Shown: positions 1-8,952, counted from the first letter of the stretch. The stretch: DNA of 14,947 bases from JAFALX01 sp050734185 (GCA_050734185.1 JBOHUE010000196.1:1-14947); one strand, 5' to 3'. The notes: a model not told the origin generated them from the letters alone. A program made the numbers and translations.

Positions 1-1
1 C

Positions 2-552
2 GACTACCCGCATCAATTGTCTGGAGGCATGCGCCAGCGCGTCATGATCGCGATGGCGCTGGTCAACGAGCCCAAGCTGCTCATCGCCGACGAGCCCACC
101 ACCGCGCTCGACGTAACCATTCAGGCGCAGATACTCGATCTGCTCGACCGTCTCAAGCGCGAGTTGCACATGGCGGTGCTGCTGATCACGCATGACCTCG
201 GCGTGGTCGCGGGACGGGCCGACCGCGTCGCGGTCATGTACGCGGGCAAGATCGTCGAGGAAGCGGAAACCGCGCAGCTCTTCGGCGACGTTCGCCATCG
301 CTACACCGAGGCGTTGCTCGAAGCGATACCCCGGCTCGATCAGGACGCCGGTGAAGAGCTGTACAGCATCCCGGGTATGCCGCCCGACCTGGCGCGGCCG
401 CTGTCGTCGTGCCGGTTCGCGCCGCGCTGCCGGTTCGTCACCGATATCTGCGTCGAGGTCGAGCCACCGCTCACCGAAACCGAGCCGGGCCACCGCTTCG
501 CATGTCATCACCCGGCCCGGCGCACGGCGGCGCCCGTGGCGGCGTCGTCGGC

Positions 553-556
<4 letters not shown>
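2..556 (+). CDS. Peptide-type ABC importer ATPase, DppD/OppD-like (5' end missing)
   Basis: This is the C-terminal 184 residues of an ATP-hydrolysing subunit of a dipeptide/oligopeptide-type importer, acting at the inner face of the membrane. The fragment opens in the ABC signature (YPHQLSGGMRQR), followed by Walker B LLIADEPTTALD and the H-loop LLITHDLG. It ends in the oligopeptide-transporter C-terminal extension, with four cysteines spaced C-x5-C-x6-C-x17-C. Walker A lies upstream of the window. The reading frame is open from base 2, so no start can be given. Its TGA overlaps the next ATPase's ATG (ATGA), which implies translational coupling. The family assignment is firm. The substrate (dipeptide, oligopeptide, nickel or other solute) cannot be read from the ATPase. 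Confidence 0.93.
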
Positions 557-1572
<1,016 letters not shown>

Positions 1573-1581
1573 ACAGCACCG

Positions 1582-2547
1582 ATGAGTGCGAGTTACGTCA
1601 TTCGCCGTGTGCTCGGACTGCTGCCGGCGCTGTTCGCAGTTTTGGTCATCACCTTCATCATCGTGCACGCCATCCCCGGCGACCCGGCGCAGAGCCTTGC
1701 CGGCGAGGGCGCCGATCCCGCGCGCGTTGCGGAGATCCGTCACCAGTACGGCTTCGACCAACCGCTGCCGACGCAGTTCGCCGACTACATCGGCAAGGTG
1801 GTGCACGGCAACCTGGGCGTGTCGACCACGTACGGGCTGCCCGTGACCACCGTGATCGCGCAGCGCATCGGCCCAACCCTGCTGCTGACCGGCACCGCCC
1901 TGTCGGTGTCGACGGTGTTCGCGCTGCTGTTCGGGATCCTCTCGGCGCGCCGTCCCTTCGGACGGATGGACGCGTCGATCAACGGCCTCTCACTCATCGC
2001 CTACGCCATCCCCGCGTTCTGGCTGGCGCAGATCGCGATCCTGATCCTGGCGCTGCAGCTCAATGTATTTCCCCTCGGCGGGTACAGCGACGCGCGCCAC
2101 ATGTACACGGGCGTGCAGCTCTGGATCGATGTCGCCTACCACCTGGTGCTCCCTGCCGCGGTGCTCGCCGCCTCAGAGCTCGCGTTGCTGACACGAGTGA
2201 CACGAACCGGCCTGCTGCGCGAGCTCGGCCAGGACTATGTCCGCACCGCCCGCGCCGAGGGCGCGTCGGAGCGCCAGGTGCTGCTGCGGCACGCGCTGCG
2301 CAACGCGATGCTGCCCGTGGTCACGGTGATCGGCAGTCGCATCGGCACGCTGCTCTCCGGCGCGATTGTCATCGAGGTGGCGTTCGGCTGGCCCGGCCTG
2401 GGCTCCGTGCTCGTTCAGGCAGCGAACAACAGCGACCGGGAGATGATGCTCGGGCTGGTGCTGGTCCTCGCGTTCGGGGTGCTCATCGCCAACCTCGCGA
2501 CCGACCTGCTCTACGGATGGATCGACCCACGTGTCCGCCATCAGTGA
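1582..2547 (+). CDS. Peptide-type ABC importer permease, DppB/OppB-like
   Basis: This is a membrane-spanning permease subunit (321 aa) that forms half of the translocation channel. It has the family N-terminus: a short cytoplasmic arginine pair (YVIRR), TM1 (about residues 10-30), then the periplasmic stretch ending IPGDP and the YGFDQPLPTQ segment characteristic of DppB/OppB/NikB proteins. More hydrophobic segments lie near 97-117, 133-160, 190-210, 247-275 and 290-312. The ATPase-docking EAA-like loop is EGASERQVLLRHALRN. It starts 9 nt after the upstream ATPase gene, and no good Shine-Dalgarno is visible, so translation probably depends on coupling. Its 3' end overlaps the chosen dppC-like start by 17 nt. 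The family call is secure and the substrate is open. Confidence 0.93.
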   Translation: MSASYVIRRVLGLLPALFAVLVITFIIVHAIPGDPAQSLAGEGADPARVAEIRHQYGFDQPLPTQFADYIGKVVHGNLGVSTTYGLPVTTVIAQRIGPTLLLTGTALSVSTVFALLFGILSARRPFGRMDASINGLSLIAYAIPAFWLAQIAILILALQLNVFPLGGYSDARHMYTGVQLWIDVAYHLVLPAAVLAASELALLTRVTRTGLLRELGQDYVRTARAEGASERQVLLRHALRNAMLPVVTVIGSRIGTLLSGAIVIEVAFGWPGLGSVLVQAANNSDREMMLGLVLVLAFGVLIANLATDLLYGWIDPRVRHQ

Positions 2548-3451
2548 GCCCGCCGCTGCCATGAGCGGCGCCCCAGAACATCGCGGCCTTGGGGCCACGC
2601 TCGACGTGCTGCGCGCCGTGGCGTCGCGTCCGGCCGGCGCGATCGGGCTCGCGCTCACGATGCTGATCGCGATCGTCGCGATCTTCGCGCCGCTCATCGC
2701 CAGGGGCGATCCGTTCGCGCTGTCCAGCCCGGCGCTGCTGGCCCCCTCGGGGACGCACCCGTTCGGCACCGACAACCTGGGCCGCGAGATGTTCCGTGCG
2801 GTCGTGCACGGGGTGCGCACGTCGATGACCGTCGTCCTCTTCGTCACATTGATCTCCGGTGTCATCGGCATCGTCGTCGGCGCCATCGCCGGCTACCTGG
2901 GCGGCTTCGTCGAGCGGTCCCTGATGCGTCTCACCGAGTACTTCCAGGCGATACCGCCGTTCTTCCTCGCGCTGCTCGCGCTGGTGCTGCTGGGACGGAC
3001 GCTGCAGACGTTGATCCTCGTGCTCGGGCTCACGTCCTGGACACTCCTTGCGCGCGTGGTGCGCGCCGACGCACTGTCGCTGCGGAGCCGCGAGTACGTG
3101 CAGGCCGCGCGTTCGTTCGGGGCCTCCGCGCCGCGCATCCTCGTGCGCCACGTCGTGCCGAACCTGCTCCCGTCCGCGCTCGTGGTGATCTCGCTAAACG
3201 CGTCACGCGTCATCCTGGTCGAGGCGGGCCTCGCCTACCTGGGTCTGAGCGATCCCAATCAGATGAGCCTCGGCTTCCTCATCAACAACGCGCAGCCGTT
3301 CCTGCAGCAGGCGTGGTGGATGTCGGTCTTCCCCGGCGTCGCGATCCTTTTGGCCGTCCTGGGCATCAACCTGCTCGCCGATTCATTGAATGATGTGCTC
3401 GATCCGCTGGTGCGCCCGGGATTGGGCGAGACGCGCACGGCCGGCACGTGA
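2531..3451 (+). CDS. Peptide-type ABC importer permease, DppC/OppC-like
   Basis: This is the second permease subunit (306 aa), partner of the DppB-like protein. It has the DppC hallmark GTDNLGREMFRAVVHGVRTS after TM1 and a periplasmic loop. Three to four hydrophobic segments follow, then the EAA-like loop RSFGASAPRILVRHVVPN and the family motif LVEAGLAYLGL near the C-terminus, which ends in NVLD/NDVLDPL-type sequence. The GTG at 2531 lies inside the dppB-like gene (17-nt overlap). An alternative ATG at 2561, 13 nt after the dppB stop, would remove ten residues without touching any domain. Neither start has a clear Shine-Dalgarno. Confident family assignment. Confidence 0.93.
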   Translation: MSAISEPAAAMSGAPEHRGLGATLDVLRAVASRPAGAIGLALTMLIAIVAIFAPLIARGDPFALSSPALLAPSGTHPFGTDNLGREMFRAVVHGVRTSMTVVLFVTLISGVIGIVVGAIAGYLGGFVERSLMRLTEYFQAIPPFFLALLALVLLGRTLQTLILVLGLTSWTLLARVVRADALSLRSREYVQAARSFGASAPRILVRHVVPNLLPSALVVISLNASRVILVEAGLAYLGLSDPNQMSLGFLINNAQPFLQQAWWMSVFPGVAILLAVLGINLLADSLNDVLDPLVRPGLGETRTAGT

Positions 3452-3464
3452 CCCCGCGGTGCGC

Positions 3465-3470
3465 TACCCT
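3465..3470 (+). promoter_or_regulatory. Candidate -10 (TACCCT) ahead of the binding-protein gene
   Basis: TACCCT fits the actinobacterial TANNNT -10 pattern, in the 40-nt gap between the permease gene and the binding-protein gene. A start about 7 nt downstream would give a leader of about 15 nt before the ATG at 3492. No convincing -35 was found. If real, it would let the binding protein be made in excess over the membrane subunits. Confidence 0.3.
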
Positions 3471-3491
3471 TGGCCGCCTCGGGAACGGAGC

Positions 3492-5351
3492 ATGAGGAGA
3501 TACGTGGTGGGTGAGAGGAGTTCCGCTCGGCTGGATATTCGCCGGGCTTTACAGCATCGGTGGCTCGTTGGCGTGTTCGGCGCGGTCGTGGTAGCGGCGG
3601 TCGGATGCGGCCCGTCGAACAGTGCGACGTCCAGCCCGGCGCCGCCGTCGCCGACGCCCGTACGTGGTGGCACGCTCGTCATCGCCACCAGCAGCACCTC
3701 CGGTGTGCTCAACCCGGCCACCACCAGCAATGGTGGCATCCACCCCAACGCCGAGCCGATGTTCAACGGCCTGTACGCGTTCAGCCCGACCAATCAGGTC
3801 GTGCCGGACCTCGCCGCGTCCATGCCCAAGACGACCGACAACGCCGACGGCACCGAGGACGTGACGATCACCCTGCGTTCCGGCATGAAGTGGCAGAACG
3901 GCACGCCGATCACAAATGACGACGTCGTCTTCTCCTTCACCGAGTCGCTGCTGCACTACCAGAGCCGCACCGCCGGGTCGATGGGCCCAGCCCTCGGCGT
4001 CACCGGCGCAGGCAATGCAGCGAAGGTCCCCGCGACCGCGGTCACAGAGCCGGACGGCGCCGGTGGCAAGCAGGTGAAGTTCCACTTCCTGTTCAAGTAC
4101 GCACCGTTCCTCGACCAGCTCAACGTGACAGAGGCGCCGATCATTCCCAAGAGCGTGTACGCGCACTGCGCGATCGATGGCGGTGACGGCACCCTCGGCA
4201 ACCAGACGGCGCCGTTCTGCGCCGAGAACCTGAAGCCGGTGGGGAGCGGTCCCTTCATGTTCTCGTCGGTGTCGCCCACGCAACTCGTGCTCGTCAGGAA
4301 CCCCAGCTACTTCAAGGCGGGCCTCCCGTACCTCGACAGCATCGTGTTCCAGGTGACCACGACACCGCAGACGGGGCTCCTGGCCGCGCGCTCGCAGTCC
4401 GGGAGCATCGACGTCGCGAACATTCCCGGCAACCAGCTGAGCAGCTTCACCGCGCCCAACTACGAGAGCGTCCAGGTCGTGCGCGGCTCCGGCGGCGGCA
4501 ACTGCATCACGACGCTGTCGTTCAACCTGTGGAAGAAGGGAGAGACGCCCGCGCAGATCGCCGCCAAGCCGGCGGGGACGGCGTATGACGGCCCCATCCT
4601 TTCGAACGACGCGGTGCGCAAGGCCATCTTCGAGGGCTTCGACCGCCAATCGGCGTTCAACAACATCGAGTTCAAGCAGGGCAAGGTCGCGACGTCGCCG
4701 TTCGACAGCGGCCTTGCGGCGTATGCCCCGCAGACGCTGCCAGCGTACAACCCGCAGCAGGCGCGCACCGACCTGCAGAACGCGGGCTGGATAGATCCGA
4801 GCCACGGGTCGGATCCCACGACGACGCGCACCTCCGACGGGCGCGCCGGCCTGCCGGCGGCGGGGACGCCGCTGACCATCGACGCGGTGCACTTCGACAC
4901 CGGCACGCAGGTGCAGTACGGCCAGCAGATGGTGGCCAACCTCAAGCAGATCGGCATCGCGGTGACCGACCGTCCTGAGAGCAACGGCCAGGCGCAGACG
5001 GACATGGGCGCGCGCAACTACGACACGGTGTTCGTCTCGTACTGCGACGGCGACGACCCGATCATCGGCACCCGCAGGCAGTACGTCTCCACGCAGATCA
5101 GCAGCACCGCCTTCACCAACCAGGCGGGCGTGCACACCACGGAGATGGACGGACTCTGGGATCAGGCCATCAAGTCGTCGGGGAGCCAGTACACCTCGCT
5201 GTACCACCAGATCCAGGCGCTGGCCGCATCGCAGCTGCCGTATGTCTGGATCACCGAGACGGTGAACACGCGCGTGACGCGCTCCGTCTGCAAGGGGTTC
5301 AACAACCAGAACACCGGCCTCTTCATGGAGACCGCGTGGTGCACCGCCTGA
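3492..5351 (+). CDS. Family-5 extracellular solute-binding lipoprotein (peptide-type importer)
   Basis: This is the substrate receptor of the importer encoded just upstream (619 aa). The N-terminus is basic (residues 1-23), then a hydrophobic stretch (24-37) ends at AAVGC, so Cys39 is the probable lipidated residue. A Ser/Pro/Thr-rich linker (about 41-57) leads to the mature SBP_bac_5 domain, opening RGGTLVIA and continuing with features such as LRSGMKWQNGTPITNDDVVFS and PVGSGPFMFS. At about 580 mature residues it is somewhat longer than typical DppA. A Thr/Ser/Gly-rich insert near residues 433-455 contributes. ATG 3492 has a GGAG too close to be ideal. GTG 3507, preceded by GAGGAG at 7 nt, is a good alternative and keeps the signal peptide. 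Ligand is not predictable from sequence. Confidence 0.93.
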   Translation: MRRYVVGERSSARLDIRRALQHRWLVGVFGAVVVAAVGCGPSNSATSSPAPPSPTPVRGGTLVIATSSTSGVLNPATTSNGGIHPNAEPMFNGLYAFSPTNQVVPDLAASMPKTTDNADGTEDVTITLRSGMKWQNGTPITNDDVVFSFTESLLHYQSRTAGSMGPALGVTGAGNAAKVPATAVTEPDGAGGKQVKFHFLFKYAPFLDQLNVTEAPIIPKSVYAHCAIDGGDGTLGNQTAPFCAENLKPVGSGPFMFSSVSPTQLVLVRNPSYFKAGLPYLDSIVFQVTTTPQTGLLAARSQSGSIDVANIPGNQLSSFTAPNYESVQVVRGSGGGNCITTLSFNLWKKGETPAQIAAKPAGTAYDGPILSNDAVRKAIFEGFDRQSAFNNIEFKQGKVATSPFDSGLAAYAPQTLPAYNPQQARTDLQNAGWIDPSHGSDPTTTRTSDGRAGLPAAGTPLTIDAVHFDTGTQVQYGQQMVANLKQIGIAVTDRPESNGQAQTDMGARNYDTVFVSYCDGDDPIIGTRRQYVSTQISSTAFTNQAGVHTTEMDGLWDQAIKSSGSQYTSLYHQIQALAASQLPYVWITETVNTRVTRSVCKGFNNQNTGLFMETAWCTA

Positions 5352-5414
5352 CACCGCACTGAGGCGGCGCAGCCGCAGAGCGGCACGTGGCTTCGTGCAT
5401 CATCCGATAGCGTG

Positions 5415-6281
5415 ATGCGCACGCGAAGGCGATCGGGTCGCGACTCGGTCGCCTTCGTCCTCGGCGGGGGCGGCCACCTGGGCGCATACCAGGTGGGCAT
5501 GCTCCGCGCGCTGCTCGAGCGCGACATCGCTCCGGATCTCGTGCTGGGGACGTCGATCGGCGCGATCAACGGTGCGGTGGCGGCGGCGCAGCCCGGCCCT
5601 GGCGCCATCGACGAAATGACCCGCGTGTGGCAGGACGTCGCCGGCAGCGACATGCTCGGCGGGTCCGTGCTCCGCCAGATCACGACGCTGGCGCGCACCG
5701 GCACGCACCTGCATTCGGCCGGCCCGCTGCGCTCGCTGCTGCAGCGGTTTCTCGGCGACGCCTGCATCGAGGACCTGCCGGTTCGCTTTCAGTGCGTGGC
5801 GGCGAGCATCGAACGCGCGTCCGAGCACTGGTTCGAGCGCGGCAGTGTGGTCGATGCGGTGCTCGCGAGCTGCTCGGTCCCGGGCGCGCTGCCACCGATG
5901 CGCATTGGCCAGGAGCACTTCATCGACGGTGGCATCGTCAACAGCATTCCCGTGGGCCGCGCCGTGGCGCTGGGCGCCACCACGATCTACGTGCTCCAGG
6001 TGGGCCGCGTCGACAGCGTGCTGCGCCCACCGCGCTATCCCTGGGAGGTTGGCCTGATCGCGTTCGAGGTGGCACGACGCCACCGCTACATGCACGACCT
6101 CGCCACGGTGCCCGACACGGTCAGCGTGCACGTGCTGCCGACCGGCGTGAACCGGCCACCACGCTTCAACGACTGGCAGAATTTTCGCTATCGCGACTTC
6201 AAGCAGACGAGCGCACGCATCGACCAGGCGTATCGCGCCTCGGGCGTTTACCTCGACGGTGTGACCGCACCCGGCGAGTGA
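5415..6281 (+). CDS. Patatin-like phospholipase / acyl hydrolase
   Basis: This is a 288-residue patatin-fold lipid acyl hydrolase. The three family hallmarks are present: the glycine-rich oxyanion loop GGGGHLGAYQVG (residues 17-28), the nucleophile elbow GTSIG with Ser47, and the catalytic Asp171 in IDGG. These form the Ser-Asp dyad that cleaves ester-linked acyl chains from phospholipids or other lipids. There is no signal peptide, so it probably acts on the cytoplasmic side like bacterial RssA-type patatins. GTG 5412 directly precedes ATG 5415 in frame; ATG is preferred but the difference is one residue. The stop overlaps the GTG start of the acyltransferase gene by 4 nt, so the two are probably co-translated. 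The natural substrate is unknown. Confidence 0.9.
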   Translation: MRTRRRSGRDSVAFVLGGGGHLGAYQVGMLRALLERDIAPDLVLGTSIGAINGAVAAAQPGPGAIDEMTRVWQDVAGSDMLGGSVLRQITTLARTGTHLHSAGPLRSLLQRFLGDACIEDLPVRFQCVAASIERASEHWFERGSVVDAVLASCSVPGALPPMRIGQEHFIDGGIVNSIPVGRAVALGATTIYVLQVGRVDSVLRPPRYPWEVGLIAFEVARRHRYMHDLATVPDTVSVHVLPTGVNRPPRFNDWQNFRYRDFKQTSARIDQAYRASGVYLDGVTAPGE

Positions 6282-7279
6282 ACGTCGCCATCGTCCGCCG
6301 GGCGCTCCTGACGCCATTGGCGCTCGTGGTCGAATGCGCGTCCATTCCGCTCGTGGGTGTGCTGCTGATCGTTGCGACGCCGCTTGCGGTTCTGACCACC
6401 CGTCGTTTGAGCGTTCCCCGGGCGATGGTCGTCACCATCGCGTATCTCGCGCTCGACGTCTGGGCGTTCGTGCTCTGCGCAGTCGCGGCGGCTGTCTGCC
6501 TGCTGCGAGGACAGGGTCGAGACGTGCTCGCCGAGCGCGCGTACGGCATCGGCACGCGCATCCTGCACCGGCTGTTCTTCGTCGCCCGACGCGTTCTCGA
6601 CCTTCACGTCAGCGTCGAGGACAGCGACGACGCGCTGGCCGCGGTCACGGGGCAGAGCACGCCGCTCATCGTGCTGAGCCGCCACGCCGGGCCGGGTGAC
6701 ACGTTCCTCGTGGTGCACGAACTGGTCATGCGCGGCCGGAGAACGCGCGTGCTACTGCGCGCAGCGCTGCGACTCGATCCGGCCATCGACGTCCTCGGCT
6801 CGTTGCTCTCGTTCGCGTTCGTCCGCCGTGGCGCCGGCAAGAGTGCGCCGACATTGCAGCGGATCACCCGACTCGCAGCGGCGATGCTGGGCAACGGTGC
6901 GTTCGTGCTCTTTCCCGAGGGCGGCAACGTGTCGCGCGAGCGCGTCCAGCGGCGCCTGCAGCGGCTGCGCGAGCAGGGCAGCGCGTGGCAGGCGGAGTCC
7001 GCCGCGCGGTTGCGACACCTGGGACCGCCCTTTCCCGGCGGGGTGCTCGCGGCGCTGCGCGGCGCGCCACACGCCGATGTTCTTTTCGTGGCGCACTCCG
7101 GGCTCGCCGGCATGGAAGGGCCGGTGTGGCGCTGGATTCCGGTCCATCGCACGCTGCGCATGCGTTGGTTTCTCGTGCCCTGCAGCGAGGTGCCGCGCGA
7201 CGAGGAGGGTCAGAACCGCTGGCTGTTCGAGTGGTGGCAGCGTCTCGACGACACCGTCGAGGACTCGTTCGGCAATTAG
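6278..7279 (+). CDS. PlsC-like (1-acylglycerol-phosphate type) acyltransferase, membrane-anchored
   Basis: This is a 333-residue protein with two hydrophobic N-terminal segments (about 10-40 and 50-77) and then an acyltransferase domain. The HX4D catalytic motif reads SRHAGPGD (His136, Asp141). The substrate-binding motif reads FPEGGNVSR (212-220), close to the PlsC FPEGTRS consensus but with Gly for Thr. PlsC enzymes transfer an acyl chain to a lyso-glycerophospholipid at the membrane; the exact acceptor here is unknown. The start is the GTG at 6278, overlapping the patatin stop as GTGA. The stop TAG at 7277-7279 overlaps the stop of the convergent gene. Pairing a lipase with an acyltransferase suggests lipid remodelling. 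The domain is secure, the reaction inferred. Confidence 0.85.
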   Translation: MNVAIVRRALLTPLALVVECASIPLVGVLLIVATPLAVLTTRRLSVPRAMVVTIAYLALDVWAFVLCAVAAAVCLLRGQGRDVLAERAYGIGTRILHRLFFVARRVLDLHVSVEDSDDALAAVTGQSTPLIVLSRHAGPGDTFLVVHELVMRGRRTRVLLRAALRLDPAIDVLGSLLSFAFVRRGAGKSAPTLQRITRLAAAMLGNGAFVLFPEGGNVSRERVQRRLQRLREQGSAWQAESAARLRHLGPPFPGGVLAALRGAPHADVLFVAHSGLAGMEGPVWRWIPVHRTLRMRWFLVPCSEVPRDEEGQNRWLFEWWQRLDDTVEDSFGN

Positions 7280-8148
7280 GCGCGCAGGCCGAGAAAGCGC
7301 CCGAGAACGGCGAACCCGACCAGACAGGCCAGCGCTTCGGCGGTCGCACGCAGCGCGGCATCGTACGCATCGTCGGCGGCGGCGCCGGGCGCAAACACGA
7401 TGAGTGCGAGTCCCAGCGCGACCGCAGCGGCGAACACCCATGGGTGCCCCCGAATCGGGGCCGGCACGGCAGGGCCGATGTCGGCGAACAGGTCGCCGGC
7501 ACCGCCGGCTGTCCGGACGCGAATCCGAGTGCTCGCGACGGCTGGGACCGCGACCGCGAGCAGCAGGGATGCCGACACGGCGCCGCCCGCATACGCGGCT
7601 GGCCCCGACCACGCCGGCAGAACCCGGGCGTATTCGACGGCGAACAGCACGAGCGCGAGCATCGCCGCCACACCACTCACGAGCGCGACGGCGGTGCGCC
7701 GGCGCAGAACACGCACCTCGGCCGCAGGAAGCGGCGTCACCGCGCGCAAGCGAAACGCACGGATGACCGCGAGCAGGCCGGCTACGAATGCCACCTGTGG
7801 CGCGACCATCAGCAGGCCCACCGTGAAGGCCTGCAGCGGTGCGCTCGTCGTGCAGCACGCGAGCGCACGCGCGGGTACCACCGTGAACATGGCCAGCAGC
7901 AGTGCCCCGAATACGAGCCCGCCGAAGGCGAGCACCGCGAACGCGGTGAACGACGTACGCCGAGCCGTCAGCGAGCCAAGCTCGTCAGCGCAGCGCTGGG
8001 CGAGCGACGGCGCGTCGCCGAACCGCGCCAGCGCCGCCGGGTCGCCGCGAAGGTGATCCTCGCTCTCGGCCAGGAGGCGCCGCCGGCGCGCTCTCGGCAC
8101 GTTGCGCCGGCGCAGCTCCTCGGACAGCTCACGCAGGTACGCGTCCAT
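7276..8148 (-). CDS. HAAS/DUF1700-like multi-pass membrane protein, partner of PadR
   Basis: This is a 290-residue protein with a soluble, charged N-terminal part (residues 1-63: MDAYLRELSEELRRR..., helical, ending in GDAPSLAQRCADEL) that resembles the HAAS/DUF1700 domain found beside PadR regulators. Six hydrophobic segments follow (about 67-91, 105-132, 150-175, 183-205, 235-255, 267-288). The ATG overlaps the padR stop by one base (TGATG), the usual tandem arrangement. HAAS proteins are thought to be membrane-associated signalling or accessory partners of PadR-controlled systems; the function here is unknown. Its TAA overlaps the stop of the convergent acyltransferase gene by 3 of 4 shared bases, leaving no room for a terminator between them. 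Confidence 0.75.
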   Translation of the reverse strand: MDAYLRELSEELRRRNVPRARRRRLLAESEDHLRGDPAALARFGDAPSLAQRCADELGSLTARRTSFTAFAVLAFGGLVFGALLLAMFTVVPARALACCTTSAPLQAFTVGLLMVAPQVAFVAGLLAVIRAFRLRAVTPLPAAEVRVLRRRTAVALVSGVAAMLALVLFAVEYARVLPAWSGPAAYAGGAVSASLLLAVAVPAVASTRIRVRTAGGAGDLFADIGPAVPAPIRGHPWVFAAAVALGLALIVFAPGAAADDAYDAALRATAEALACLVGFAVLGRFLGLRA

Positions 8149-8462
8149 CAGCCGAGCACCGCGTCGACGGCGTGGGCAAAGCCACGCCAGTCCTGGCGGC
8201 CGTCGTCAAGCGCGGCACGTCCGCGCCGCGTCAGCCGGTATACGCGGCGGCGGCGGCCGGACTCGATCGACCACCGGCTGCTGAGCAACCCGGCGTCCTC
8301 GAGGCGGTACAGCGCCGGGTAGATCGTGCCCTCGGACAGCTCGAACGCGCCGTCACTGCGGCTGCGCAGCCGCTCGACGATCAGATAGCCATGCGCAGGC
8401 GACTCGCCGACCGCGGCCAGCAGCAGGGTGTCCAGGTGGCCCTTCAATACCTCGGATCGCAT
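8148..8462 (-). CDS. PadR-family winged-helix transcriptional regulator
   Basis: This is a 104-residue DNA-binding repressor. It has the PadR N-terminal fingerprint (residues 1-35: LKGHLDTLLLAAVGESPAHGY followed by IVERL), then the recognition-helix segment LSEGTIYPALYRLEDAGLLSS and the wing with an Arg-rich strand SGRRRRVYRLT. The short C-terminal helix (about 82-104) is the dimerisation helix of subfamily-2 PadR proteins. It is the first gene of a two-gene minus-strand unit with the HAAS-type protein and is divergent from the SnoaL-like gene, with 45 nt between starts. Autoregulation at this divergent region is the usual expectation for the family. The effector is unknown. Confidence 0.92.
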   Translation of the reverse strand: MRSEVLKGHLDTLLLAAVGESPAHGYLIVERLRSRSDGAFELSEGTIYPALYRLEDAGLLSSRWSIESGRRRRVYRLTRRGRAALDDGRQDWRGFAHAVDAVLG

Positions 8463-8475
8463 AGCTTCGCGACGC

Positions 8476-8481
8476 AGGGTA
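8476..8481 (-). promoter_or_regulatory. Candidate -10 of padR (TACCCT on the minus strand)
   Basis: Reading the minus strand, TACCCT lies 13 nt before the padR ATG, so transcription would start about 7 nt upstream of the start codon. It matches the TANNNT form and sits back to back with the plus-strand TAGAGT at 8494-8499, within a 45-nt divergent intergenic region. No clear -35 or operator palindrome was found. Confidence 0.35.
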
Positions 8482-8493
8482 CCACGGCACGGC

Positions 8494-8499
8494 TAGAGT
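8494..8499 (+). promoter_or_regulatory. Candidate -10 of the SnoaL-like gene (TAGAGT), near-leaderless
   Basis: TAGAGT is followed by 8 nt and then the ATG at 8508. With the usual -10 to +1 distance the mRNA would begin at or within two bases of the start codon. No Shine-Dalgarno precedes the ATG, which fits leaderless translation, common in actinobacteria. The -35 is not recognisable. Confidence 0.4.
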
Positions 8500-8507
8500 C
8501 CCTGCCC

Positions 8508-8870
8508 ATGACAACTGAGGAGTCGCTGGACGTCGTCGCGCGCTTCGGCGACGCATTCGACCGCTGCGACGTCGACGCGATCATGGCGCTGATGACCGAC
8601 GACTGCGTCTTCGAGGGCACGTCGCCGCCGCCCGACGGCGAGCGCTGCGTCGGGCAGGCGGCTGTTCGCGCCTTCTGGGAGCGCTTCTTCGCGAGCACGG
8701 TGTCGCCCAAGTTCGAGGGCGAGGACACCTTTGGCGCCGGCGACCGCGTCACCGTTCAGTGGCGGTTCACCTGGGGCGAGGGCGGCAGCGGTGGCCACGT
8801 GCGCGGCGTCGACGTGTTCCGGGTGCGCGACGGCAGGGTTGCCGAGAAGCTCTCCTACGTGAAGGGGTAG
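8508..8870 (+). CDS. SnoaL-like / NTF2-fold protein
   Basis: This is a small soluble protein of 120 residues. The order of elements fits the SnoaL/NTF2-like cone fold: an N-terminal helix (VVARFGDAFDRCDVDAIMALM), the strand-turn TDDCVFEGTSPPPDGER, the helix GQAAVRAFWERFF, and then strands ending in the typical C-terminal pattern GVDVFRVRDGRVAEKLSYVKG. Members include polyketide cyclases, limonene-epoxide hydrolase-like and ketosteroid-isomerase-like enzymes and many uncharacterised proteins, so no reaction can be named. ATG 8508 is chosen for its position just after a candidate -10; the frame stays open upstream but is covered by padR on the other strand. It stands alone, 95 nt ahead of the ABC exporter operon. 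Confidence 0.85.
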   Translation: MTTEESLDVVARFGDAFDRCDVDAIMALMTDDCVFEGTSPPPDGERCVGQAAVRAFWERFFASTVSPKFEGEDTFGAGDRVTVQWRFTWGEGGSGGHVRGVDVFRVRDGRVAEKLSYVKG

Positions 8871-8952
8871 CGGCAAACGCCTCATTCCGGCGATGGAGGC
8901 CGCGCACCGCGATCTCATCCTCGGGCACGACGCGTGCGGGACGCGCGCGCCC

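Noticed and set aside
3549..5354. 601-codon minus-strand frame opposite the binding protein
   Set aside because: The plus-strand frame has a lipobox and SBP_bac_5 motifs; the reverse frame is low-complexity and Arg/Val/Leu-rich with no recognisable domain.
5352..5411. Hairpin GCGGC-GCA-GCCGC after the binding-protein gene as a terminator
   Set aside because: Only five base pairs with no T tract after it; such stems are expected by chance in DNA this GC-rich.
5398..5413. TAGCGT or CATCAT as the -10 of the patatin gene
   Set aside because: TAGCGT would place the start inside the coding sequence and CATCAT is too weak a match; co-transcription from upstream is equally likely.
5340..5414. Selenocysteine read-through of the TGA ending the binding-protein gene
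   Set aside because: The frame stays open for a short distance beyond the stop, but the codons after it show no family similarity and no SECIS-like hairpin at the right place was apparent.
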